Both the position numbers and the translations under genes were made by a program. From an uncultured delta proteobacterium (lineage in GTDB: Bacteria; Myxococcota; Myxococcia; Myxococcales; 40CM-4-68-19), in the NCBI GenBank assembly GCA_903911145.1, contig CAIWCD010000014.1, positions 1-64,000 on the forward strand: a DNA stretch of 64,000 bases. Direction: 5' to 3'. Positions 1-8,500 of this stretch are shown piece by piece. How positions within the stretch are numbered: position 1 is the stretch's first letter; each line of letters begins with the position of its first letter. The notes beneath the pieces were generated by a model that worked only from the letters and a program-made list of their open reading frames with translations, searched no databases and was not told the origin of the DNA.

Positions 1-98
1 TGCCGACGGCGGCGTGGATCAATAAGCCCAAGCTAATCGACGAAACGAGCCCTTCCCTCGATAGCGCTCTTGCTCCCCAGGAGGTGTCTGCTCTCTAA
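1..98 (+). CDS. C-terminal end of an unidentified protein (partial)
   Basis: An open frame enters from the left edge and ends at TAA 96-98, giving about 31 residues rich in Ser, Ala and Leu. It precedes a run of genes in type IV secretion order on the same strand, so it may be the end of another component of that machine. Too little is present to recognise a family. Confidence 0.4.
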   Translation, partial: PTAAWINKPKLIDETSPSLDSALAPQEVSAL

Positions 99-159
99 TT
101 GCGATCGACCGCTGTCTCATAATCGTTGACAGGTTCCGCAGCCGCCGCCGCTACAGGGA

Positions 160-645
160 GTGCCAGTCACCGCGCCGGTCGTTCCCTACGACCCGTGCGC
201 TGTTCTGCAGAGCCGACTGAGCGGCCAGCAGTTGGCCGCCTCGCTCAAGGTGCTCTTTCCCTCGGGCACAGCTCCCGCGCTCGCGCAGCCGGCAGTCGAT
301 GCATCGACGCGCGCCGATCAGCAAGAGGTCCGCGACACGATCCGGCAGCAGAAGATCGCGTCGCTCACTGCGCTCTGCGACGGCACGACGAGCGCCGATC
401 CCGACAAGTGCAACGCGGCGTCGAAGGCGGCCGAGCTGCTCACTGCCGCGCAGCTCGCAGAGCTCATCGATCGAATGGTCGATCTCAACCGCATCGAAGC
501 AGTCCAGCTCGCGATGCACGTCTCCGAGCAGTCGGCGCAGCAGCAGCGCGACGACGACCGCCGAAAGCTCCTCCTCGACGCCGCTGGCCAGGTCGCGCCT
601 GCGCCGCTCCAGCTGCGCGCCCCTGGCTTCACCTTCACGGAGTAA
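160..645 (+). CDS. Hypothetical protein in the VirB5 position of a T4SS-like cluster
   Basis: About 161 residues from a GTG at 160. The frame is already protein-like upstream (Gln/Pro-rich) back to a TGA at 127-129, so the true N-terminus is uncertain and could have been lost by a small indel. The visible protein has a proline-rich start with one Cys, then a largely helical, Ala/Gln/Asp-rich body with two further Cys around residues 72-84 and a basic-acidic stretch near residues 130-140. No clear signal peptide or membrane segment is seen. It ends 5 bases before a polytopic VirB6/TrbL-like gene. In many T4SS operons this place is taken by VirB5/TrbJ, which is the only reason to compare it to them; the sequence itself does not identify the family. 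Confidence 0.6.
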   Translation: MPVTAPVVPYDPCAVLQSRLSGQQLAASLKVLFPSGTAPALAQPAVDASTRADQQEVRDTIRQQKIASLTALCDGTTSADPDKCNAASKAAELLTAAQLAELIDRMVDLNRIEAVQLAMHVSEQSAQQQRDDDRRKLLLDAAGQVAPAPLQLRAPGFTFTE

Positions 646-650
646 TCGCG

Positions 651-1598
651 ATGACCTCGACAAATCTGCCAGCACAGCTCGTCGATCTAAGCAGCGGCGC
701 ACCCGCGCAGCTCGTCGCGATCACGCTCTCGATGGCGTGGAAATACTTTTTCTTCCTCGCGCTCGTCTCGTTCATCGTCGAGGCCTTCGGCAAGAGCCCG
801 ACCGAGCCGCGCGACTACGCTGCCTGCACATGGCGCGCGGTGATCGTGATGGTGCTGCTCGCGAGCTACCAGCAGCTCTTCGGCAGCCTGGTGAACTTCG
901 CGGCGCAGCTCGCCGCTGATGTCGCGCCAGCGCCGATCGCGAATCAGCTCGGCGGCAGCCTCGTCTCGAGCGCGCAGAGTTTCTGGAGCGTGGCCTCGGC
1001 CGGCGTGGGCGCGACTACTGCGACGTCGATCTCGAGTGCCGCGACGTCGTCACTTGTCGGCGACATGTTCTTCAAAGCGCTGATCGGCTTCGTCACTGTC
1101 CTCGGCCTCATCGCCAATCGCATCATCATGTGGCTCGCGGGAGTGCTGATCGCGCTCTGCTACGTGCTCGGCCCGCTCGCGCTCGTCTTCTCGATTCCGC
1201 GCGTCAGCTCGGTCGGCGTGAAGTGGTTCGAGCACTTCGTCTCGATATGCACCTGGCCGATCATCAGCGGCGTTCTCGTCTGTCTCGTCGGCGCGCTCGG
1301 TGTTCAGGTGTCCGGCGATGCAGGGCAGAGCCTCAACTCGCTCGCGATGTCGCTGGTGCTGCTCTGCACAGCGATCGCGACGCCGGTGCTCGCCGGGAAG
1401 TTCGTCGGCGGTGGGATGGCGCACGCGGTCTCGCACGGGTTCAGCACCGCGTCTGGTCTCGCTGGAGGCGTGAAGAGCCTCGCTGAAAAGGCCACGTCGA
1501 ATCGAGGCGACTCTCCTTCGCCGCATGGCGGAGGTGCAGGCCCGTCGAGCAATCAGGGCCCAACGAATGCGCCCGCTCCGGCGGGAGGTCTGCCGTGA
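651..1598 (+). CDS. VirB6/TrbL-like polytopic inner-membrane protein
   Basis: 315 residues starting at ATG 651 (a longer frame running back to 126 is a shadow of the upstream gene). It has about five to six hydrophobic segments: one near residues 25-45 (AWKYFFFLALVSFIVEAF), one near 62-75, a long Ala/Ser/Thr-rich extracytoplasmic stretch, then several close-packed helices around 140-260 (for example ALIGFVTVLGLIANRIIMWL) and a hydrophilic Gly/Pro/Ser tail. This is the layout of VirB6/TrbL proteins, which form part of the inner-membrane channel of type IV secretion systems. The stop overlaps the start of the next gene by 4 bases (GTGA), so the two are translationally coupled. The family call rests on topology and position, not on a diagnostic motif. 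Confidence 0.7.
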   Translation: MTSTNLPAQLVDLSSGAPAQLVAITLSMAWKYFFFLALVSFIVEAFGKSPTEPRDYAACTWRAVIVMVLLASYQQLFGSLVNFAAQLAADVAPAPIANQLGGSLVSSAQSFWSVASAGVGATTATSISSAATSSLVGDMFFKALIGFVTVLGLIANRIIMWLAGVLIALCYVLGPLALVFSIPRVSSVGVKWFEHFVSICTWPIISGVLVCLVGALGVQVSGDAGQSLNSLAMSLVLLCTAIATPVLAGKFVGGGMAHAVSHGFSTASGLAGGVKSLAEKATSNRGDSPSPHGGGAGPSSNQGPTNAPAPAGGLP

Positions 1599-2290
1599 AG
1601 AGCGCCAGCGTTCGCGCGCTCGGCCCTCCGGCGATCTGGACGGCGTTCGCGAAGCAGGCCGCGTGGAAGGATTGGGTGATCGTCGCGCTCTTCGCGCTCA
1701 ACGTGCTCCTCGTGATCGCGGGCGTGCATATCGCGCGTCGCGATCCCGACATCGTGCTCGTCGCCGCTGACGGGAAGAGCACGTTCGTGCCGAGGCAGAT
1801 CGCTGGTGACGCGCTCGAGAGATTCCTCTCTGAGCAGCGCCAGCAGCCCTCGGACGTTACAGTTGTGCACTTCACGCAGGAATTCCTGCGACTCGCCTTC
1901 GCGATCAACTCCAGCACGATTGAAGCGGCCTGGGCAGACGCTCTCGCTCTGATGGGAGACGATTTGCGTGGAAGGTACGCCGCCGAAGCTGCAGGGCAGA
2001 AGTTCGTCGAAATCTACAAGCTCGCGCGAGTGAGGACGTCGCTCACCGTCGAGGAGCTGCAGCTCGTCGATCGCACCAGCACGCTCTTGCACGTCCGCGC
2101 GGTCGTCGCGCGCAGCAAGGCGAGCCTCATTTCCGATGAGGCCGCGCTCTTCGACGATCGCCTCGCCATTGAGCTGGTCGAGCGCGTCGTGCCTCGGTCG
2201 ATGAGTCGTCCCGATGGTCTCGAGGTCGTCGGTCTCAACGTCTCTGTCGTCAAGACCGGTGCTGCTGCACCTGCCAGGAGCACTCCATGA
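1595..2290 (+). CDS. VirB8-like bitopic inner-membrane protein
   Basis: 231 residues from GTG 1595, overlapping the previous stop. A short cytoplasmic N-terminus is followed by a single membrane helix at about residues 25-46 (WVIVALFALNVLLVIAGVHI), then a soluble periplasmic domain of about 180 residues. That topology and size match VirB8/TraE-type assembly factors, whose periplasmic part has an NTF2-like fold, and the gene sits between VirB6-like and VirB9-position genes as virB8 usually does. The C-terminus (valine-rich strands ending LEVVGLNVSVVKTG) fits a final beta strand. The next gene begins 4 bases before its stop. No sequence motif proves the assignment. Confidence 0.62.
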   Translation: MKSASVRALGPPAIWTAFAKQAAWKDWVIVALFALNVLLVIAGVHIARRDPDIVLVAADGKSTFVPRQIAGDALERFLSEQRQQPSDVTVVHFTQEFLRLAFAINSSTIEAAWADALALMGDDLRGRYAAEAAGQKFVEIYKLARVRTSLTVEELQLVDRTSTLLHVRAVVARSKASLISDEAALFDDRLAIELVERVVPRSMSRPDGLEVVGLNVSVVKTGAAAPARSTP

Positions 2291-3216
2291 TTCGCATCGC
2301 GATCACCGCTCTTCTCGTCTCCTTCGCAGCGCGCGCCGCCCCGGCTTCGTCAAAGCTTGCGCTCCCAGAGAGCAAAGAGCGGCAGCCGGCCAATCGAACG
2401 CTCACGCTCACCGACGAGAATCGCGACTTCGTCCCCGAGCTGCACGTCGCGCCGGGTGTGCCGACGACGCTCATCTTCTCGATGAACGTCGACAAGAACG
2501 GCACGCGCCTCGCCGATGCGAACGGCGTTCTCTATCCGCTGCTCGTGCAGGCGAACACGGCGATCGTCACGCCGAAGGTCGAGCTGCCCGCGAGCGCGGC
2601 GGTGCCGCTGAGCGTGGCGCTCACCGACGGAACGCTGCTCTCGTTCGTGCTGCGGCCCGCGACGACGCAGATCGATTTCCAGGTCACGGTCGAGGCGCGC
2701 TTCACGCGCAACGCCGCGCCCGAGTCGGTCGATACGCTCAAGCAGCAGATCGCGCAGCTCCAGTCGCGCATCGACGAGATGCAATCCAACTCGAGCCACA
2801 CGGCCGTCGCGCACGTCGCGAACCTCGTGCTCACGCAGGAGCCGGGCAGCGCCTCCGCGCGGACGTTCGAGGCCCACCGCGTTCACTCTCGCGACAAGCA
2901 GTCGCGATTACTTGTCGAAGCCAACTATGTCTATCGGCTCTTCTCGAAGTCCTATCTCCTGCTCTCCGTCGAGAACCGCGACCCGTCGCGCGCCTGGGTA
3001 TTCGACCGCGCGGAGGTGCATCTCAAGAGCGGCAGCGAAGACGTCAGCGTTCCCGTTGAACACGCCGAGACGGACGTCCGGAGCCTCCCGCCCGAGGAGA
3101 CCGCGAAGCTCGTCGTCGTCTTCGATACCCCTTCGCAGAGCAGCGGGCAGGCGTTGCAGATCTCTCTGTTCGAGAAGGGCGGCGCTCGCCAGGTCACCTT
3201 GGATATCGAGCCGTGA
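2287..3216 (+). CDS. DUF2381 (TIGR02268)-like secreted protein in the VirB9 position
   Basis: 309 residues with an N-terminal signal peptide (MIRIAITALLVSFAARAAPA, cleavage near residue 20). The body resembles DUF2381/TIGR02268, a family first noticed as paralogues in Myxococcus, often beside protein kinase genes. Typical features are an early 'VAPGVPTTLIFS' segment, a strand-rich middle with 'LTDGTLLSFVL', a coiled Gln-rich piece around residues 150-175, and a C-terminal beta domain ending near 'GGARQVTLDIEP'. The two-domain beta layout with an early PGVxTTL segment also recalls VirB9/TraK proteins, and the gene lies exactly where virB9 is expected. DUF2381 membership is a motif-based reading; equivalence to VirB9 is inference. 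It shares 4 bases with the upstream gene and is 46 bases from the kinase fusion gene. Confidence 0.68.
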   Translation: MIRIAITALLVSFAARAAPASSKLALPESKERQPANRTLTLTDENRDFVPELHVAPGVPTTLIFSMNVDKNGTRLADANGVLYPLLVQANTAIVTPKVELPASAAVPLSVALTDGTLLSFVLRPATTQIDFQVTVEARFTRNAAPESVDTLKQQIAQLQSRIDEMQSNSSHTAVAHVANLVLTQEPGSASARTFEAHRVHSRDKQSRLLVEANYVYRLFSKSYLLLSVENRDPSRAWVFDRAEVHLKSGSEDVSVPVEHAETDVRSLPPEETAKLVVVFDTPSQSSGQALQISLFEKGGARQVTLDIEP

Positions 3217-3262
3217 GCGCCCGCGCGAAGGCAGCCGATGCGGCGACGCGAGGCGCGAACTA

Positions 3263-5521
3263 ATGGACGCGTCCCTCGGCCCCGAGTTGCCGGTCGGCAC
3301 GAAGATCGGCTTCTACGAAGTGCTCCCGATCTCGACGAGCGCCGACGGCAAGAAGATCCGCACCTGCCTCGGCTATGGCGGCTTCGGCTCGCTCTACAAA
3401 GTGAGCCGCGGCTCGAAGGTCTACGCGCTCAAGCTCGCGCACCGAGCGCTCCGCGACTTCTCGCCAGCGGAGCGGAAGTGGAACGAGGAGCGCGGCGATC
3501 GCGAGGTCGGCGCGCTCAAGCTCCTGCGCCATCCGAACATCGTGCGCGTTCACGGCTTCGACATGTGGCCGGACGAGGAGGGCAGGGCGTTCATCGTCAT
3601 GGATCTCGTCGAGGGCAATCACCTCGACGTCTGGCGCGCGACGCAGTCGCCGAGTCTGAAGCGCATCTGCGAAGTGTTCATCGCCATCGGCCGCGCGCTC
3701 GGTGCGGCGCATCGGCAGCAGGTGTTCCACCGCGATCTCAAGTGCGAGAACGTCCTCGTCCGCACCGCCGATGGGCAGCCGATCATCGTCGATTGGGGCA
3801 TCGCGCGCCCGCGCAACGCCCGCACGGTCACGGCCGTCGGCGGCTGGCTGGGCACCTGCACGCACTTCTCGCCCGAGTATTGCCGCTACGCTGTCGGTGA
3901 CTTTCCCGACGACTCGCCCGAGTCGCAGCGATTCTCGGTGACGCCGCAGAGCGAGCTCCACGCGGTCGGCTTCATGCTCTTCCAGTTGCTCACTGACGAG
4001 AGTCCGTTCCCGTCCGATGAAGACGACTTCGCGACAATGCGGTCGATCATCAATCACCAGCCGGTCGCTCCCTCGACTCGGAATCCGAACGTCCCGAAAG
4101 CGCTCGACGCGATCGTGCTCAAGCTGCTCGCGAAGGCGCCGGGCGAGCGCTACGAGAGCGGCGATCAGTTCGCAGACGCGCTCGAAGCGCTCCTCGTCAA
4201 TGCCGACAAGAAGTGGACCGAGCCGTTCGATCTTCCACTCGTCGCTCCATTGATGAGCGTGAAGGACACGCCGCCGGCGTTACCCGCGAAGCCCGCTGTT
4301 GCTGCGACCGTTCCGGAAGGTCCACGCGCCGCACCCGCAGTGGCGGCGAACGTCGGCCGAGTCTTGATGCCGACCGACGCGAAGGCCGCGCAGCACGTCT
4401 CGGTTCACTCTGTGGAGATCATCGGCGAGGTCGGCTCGGAAGCGCCAACGCAGCCGCCGAAGCGGCTCAAGTTCGACGCAGCCCAAGCGCAGGTCCTCGC
4501 GGCGAAGGGGCCGAGGCGCATGCCGTCGGGCCCCGTCCTGGTGGCGGCGATTGTCGCGCTCTCGCTGGGCGCGTTTGTCCTGATCGCGAAGCTCAGCGCG
4601 CCCGCCAAGAAGCCCGAGAGTCTCCTCGCGAGAGTTCAGGCAGAGGAGAATCTTCCGATAGCGTCCGCGACGACGAGTGCGGCGCTTGACCAGAAACTCA
4701 ACCTCTTCCCTCCGGCCCCGGGCGTTGCAGCAGGCGCTGGCGCGAAGCCGGTGGTTGCAGAGCCGCCGCAGAAGGCGACAACAAAGCCAAGCGTAGCGAG
4801 CGACCACTCGAACGTGGATGAGCGCGCAATCGATCAGGAGATCGCCGCGAAGTACGGCCGCCCGCAGGTCGTTGCGACGACAGCAGCGAAGCCGGATGCA
4901 GCGGTACCCTCCGCGACGACGACTCCAGAGGACGACACTCCCGCCTGGCTGCGCCCGGTCGGAGAGCCGAAGTCGCTGGCAGATGCAGGCCCGAAGCTCT
5001 ACGGCGTACCGACCGGCGTGCTCGTGCGCGCTCGACTGCAGAACAACCTCGACAGCCGCACCGTCGCGGATGGCCCCGCGACAGCGAAGCTCGTCCGCCC
5101 ATTTGTCGTCGACGGAAAGTTCATCTTCCCCTCGGGCACGCTCCTGTTCGGTCAAGCCGCCGTCTCCGGCGCGCGCTTCACGATCCACTTCAATCGCCTC
5201 CGCCTCCCGGACCGCACCGAAGTGCCGTTCGAGGGGCTCGCCTACAGCGTCACCGAGCACCAGCCTGGTCTCGCGGCATCTCGCTCGGCGCAGCCCACCG
5301 CACAGCAATCGTCGACCGCGGGAAAGGTCGCCAAGGGCGCGGCCAACACGCTCCTCTCGGCAGCCGCGGCAGCGATGACTGGCAACGTCGCCACCACCGT
5401 CGCAAGCGAGGCGGGGCGCACGGCCCTCGGCGACCAATCAGACGCTCCATCCTCCTCGCAGACGACGTTGATGCTCGACGAGGGGGCCGATCTTGACGTG
5501 TTCATCGTCAAGGCATTCTGA
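3263..5521 (+). CDS. Serine/threonine protein kinase fused to a VirB10-like T4SS component
   Basis: 752 residues from ATG 3263 (upstream in-frame codons overlap the previous gene). Residues about 15-310 form a Hanks-type kinase: glycine-rich loop GYGGFGSLYKV near 36-46, ATP-binding Lys57 in YALKLA, an RHPNIVRV segment, catalytic loop HRDLKCEN with Asp158, metal-binding DWG in place of DFG at Asp177, and a C/SPE-type activation segment end. All key residues are present, so it should be active. A membrane helix lies near residues 424-446 (VLVAAIVALSLGAFVLIAKL), then an Ala/Pro-rich periplasmic linker of about 130 residues. Residues about 579-752 resemble the VirB10/TrbI C-terminus: VPTGVLVRARLQNNL, then FIFPSGTLLFGQ, then RFTIHFNRLRLPDRTEVPF. 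Order and topology match VirB10, with the cytoplasmic part replaced by a kinase. Substrates are unknown; components of the same complex are plausible. Confidence 0.85.
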   Translation: MDASLGPELPVGTKIGFYEVLPISTSADGKKIRTCLGYGGFGSLYKVSRGSKVYALKLAHRALRDFSPAERKWNEERGDREVGALKLLRHPNIVRVHGFDMWPDEEGRAFIVMDLVEGNHLDVWRATQSPSLKRICEVFIAIGRALGAAHRQQVFHRDLKCENVLVRTADGQPIIVDWGIARPRNARTVTAVGGWLGTCTHFSPEYCRYAVGDFPDDSPESQRFSVTPQSELHAVGFMLFQLLTDESPFPSDEDDFATMRSIINHQPVAPSTRNPNVPKALDAIVLKLLAKAPGERYESGDQFADALEALLVNADKKWTEPFDLPLVAPLMSVKDTPPALPAKPAVAATVPEGPRAAPAVAANVGRVLMPTDAKAAQHVSVHSVEIIGEVGSEAPTQPPKRLKFDAAQAQVLAAKGPRRMPSGPVLVAAIVALSLGAFVLIAKLSAPAKKPESLLARVQAEENLPIASATTSAALDQKLNLFPPAPGVAAGAGAKPVVAEPPQKATTKPSVASDHSNVDERAIDQEIAAKYGRPQVVATTAAKPDAAVPSATTTPEDDTPAWLRPVGEPKSLADAGPKLYGVPTGVLVRARLQNNLDSRTVADGPATAKLVRPFVVDGKFIFPSGTLLFGQAAVSGARFTIHFNRLRLPDRTEVPFEGLAYSVTEHQPGLAASRSAQPTAQQSSTAGKVAKGAANTLLSAAAAAMTGNVATTVASEAGRTALGDQSDAPSSSQTTLMLDEGADLDVFIVKAF

Positions 5522-5591
5522 CTTCGTGTAGCTATTTTATAGGATGTCGTTATAGATGCGCGTATCGGCGCATATGCGTCGCGAGGTTTTC

Positions 5592-8500
5592 ATGTCCCGT
5601 TTGCTCTTGGTTGTGACAGTTGGAGCGGTCCTTTCGTGTGGCGGCGGCCATCTCGCCGGCCAGCAGCCTGCAGATGGAGGCCAGAGCCGCGCGTCGACGT
5701 CGTTCGTGGCCTGGCCCGTCGTGAGCGGCACTGTCACGGCCTACTCCGTCGACAGCACCGCCACGCGAACGACCGTGCTTGCGACTGCGACGACCGACGT
5801 GAACGGCGGCTTCTATCTCCAGCTCGCCGCGCCAAGCACCGGGCCGGTGCTCCTCGTCGTCTCGAGCGGTAGCTACACCGAGCCCGCGACGGGAACCGCG
5901 ATCAGCCTCCAGGGCAGCGAGCTCACGACGCTCCTGCCGAGCGCAGTGCATGTCGCGGGTGACTCGCTCGATGGCGTCCTGATCTCGCCCGTCTCGCATC
6001 TGACCGCGCGGCTCGCCACTTGGTACGTCGCCAGCGCCCACCTCTCTGTCGACGCTGCGCTAACGCAGGCCGCGCGGCTGCTCGAGTCGCATTTCGGCGC
6101 GGTTTCTTGGCGCACGTTCGGCGTTCCGCCAGATCTCACTGCCGCAAGTTCGAGCGGCCTCGTGCAAGTGAACGACCTCGCGAAAGGCGCACTCATTCTC
6201 GCCGGCCTCTCGCAGGAGGCGCGCAATCTGGCCGTCGCGAAGGGCCTATCGCCTGGTGGGCCGATCAACTCGCTCACGCTGCTGAGCGCGCTCGGCGAGG
6301 ATCTCTCCGCAGACGGTTTCTTCGACGGAATGGGCGCAGGCGGCCAACGCATCCAGGTGCCAGCGGGTCTAAACGGATATCTGCTCGATGGTCAGACCGT
6401 GCGCGCCTCGCTCGCGCAGGGCATCACGACGTTCCTGACGAACCCGCGCAACGTGAGCCAGATTGCAGCGGCAGACGCACAGGGCCTCGTCACGGAGATC
6501 GGCACCGACAGCAACACGCAGCTCTTCCGTAACGGCTCGGGCAACGTCGATCTCGTTCCTCCCTCGATTCAGTTCGTGCAGCCGGGGAGCAACGCGTCGG
6601 TGCACGGCTCCGTCACCGTCGAGGCGGTCGCGACCGACAACGTCGCGATGGGCAGCTTCAGCTTCACGGCCCCCGTATCGCTCATCGGCGTGCAATCGAG
6701 CACTGAGAACAACGGCGCTTCGATGCATCTCCTTGCGACGCTCGATGTGAGCGCGCTCCCAGACGGACCGCTGACGATCAGCGCACAGGCGACCGATACG
6801 TCGTCGAACACGGCGGCCCAGAGCCTCCTCGTGCACGTCGCGAATCACGGGCCCGTCATCACGGTTACGAGCCCGAACGCGGGCGCGGTCGCGAAGGGCA
6901 CGGTCACAATCTCCGCGAGCGCTGCTTCGCAGACGGGATCGGCCATCACCATTCTCGAAATCAAGGGAACGCTTCCGGGCGCAGGCGCAGATCAGTTGCC
7001 CGCGGCCGAGCAGCTCCAGGTCTCGTGGGACACGACGCAGATGCTCGAGGGTCCGGGCCAGCTCACGCTGCATGCCGAGGATGCCAGCGGTGCCGCGAGC
7101 GATCTGATCGTCAATGTCACCGTCGACAACGTGCCGTTCGGAATCTTCGATGCCTATGTCAGCGCGGGCGCGCCGATCGCTGGTGCCAACGTGAAGGTGA
7201 TTGCGGTCGATCTATCGACTGGACTGATCAACCCCACGGTAGGCGTGAACGGGGTGATGGGCGCGGGCGGCCCCACCGATCAGAGCGGCTTCTATCGACT
7301 GACGCTCAACACCGAGAACTATCGCGGCCCGGTTCAGGTCATCGCGTCTGGCACGAACCTGACTTACGTCGACCCCTCGGATGGGACGACGATCATTTCC
7401 ATTCCCAACTCGGCTGCGCTGACGTCGCTGCTAGGCGATTACACGACCGGCCAGGAGGTCGCGCTCCCCCTCGATCTCTGGACCTCGCTCGCCGACGCAG
7501 AGGCGATTGCATACACGCAGGGCCTCAATCGCGGATTTCCTGTCGCTCACGATCTCACCGACGCGCTCGCGTTCGGGGATCCTCTCTTCACGAGCCACAT
7601 CACGTCGAGTCTCTGGAACATCCGCACGACGCTGCCGACGTCGCTCACGACCGCGCAGCAGACGCTCGCCGACGTCGTCTATGCCGCGGTGCCGGATATC
7701 GCCCTGAACCGCCTCGCGCGAGACCTCGCGAAGAAGGGAAACCTCGATCCGGGCAGCGTCTCCGCGTTCGACCTGCTCGCATTGCTCCAGAAGGATCTTG
7801 CCGCCGACGGGCAGTTCGATGGCCAGGGTGCGGCTGGTACGCAGCTTCAAACGGTCGGTCATCCCGCTCAGTCGCTCGATGCCAATACGCTGCGATTCTA
7901 TCTCGCGTACGCGCTCGACGAGTTCGTGCAAGGCCCGACCAACAAGACGACTCTTGGCCGCCCCGATTTCCAGAACGCGGGCATCTACGACACGATCTCG
8001 AACGACACGAGCGCTCTCTTCGGCGCGGAGACGCCGCTCGCCTTCGACGACACGCCGCCTACGGTTTCCTTCACTGCAACGTTTCAACCCACCGCCGGAG
8101 GATCTGCGCAAGCGCCTGTTGGCGCGAACAACCTGGTGAGCGGAACGCTCGCGCTCACCGTGTCTGCATCCGATCCCTCCGGTGTCGCGTCGCTTTCGCT
8201 CTCGCAGAATGGAATCGCGATCACGCCAGCGCTGGGCAGTTCGCTTCCCACCAAGATTGTCTACTCGATCGATACGACCACGCTGGTCGATGGTGCGTTG
8301 ACGTTCATTGCAGCCTCAGCCGATACCTTCGTGAATAGCGGTCACACGACGTTCACGGTCATTGTCGCGAATGCGCCGCCGAGTATCTCGTTCGCGCCGG
8401 CCCAGAGCGGCCAGGCCGGGAACTTCGTCGCGAATGGCTACTACGCGAGCTCAGTCCCGGTCGATGCGTCCGCAATTGATCCCAACGGCATCGCGTCATT

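Noticed and set aside
126-650. N-terminal extension of the VirB6-like protein
   Set aside because: This part overlaps the upstream gene in another frame and is Arg/Ala-rich noise; the membrane protein starts cleanly at ATG 651.
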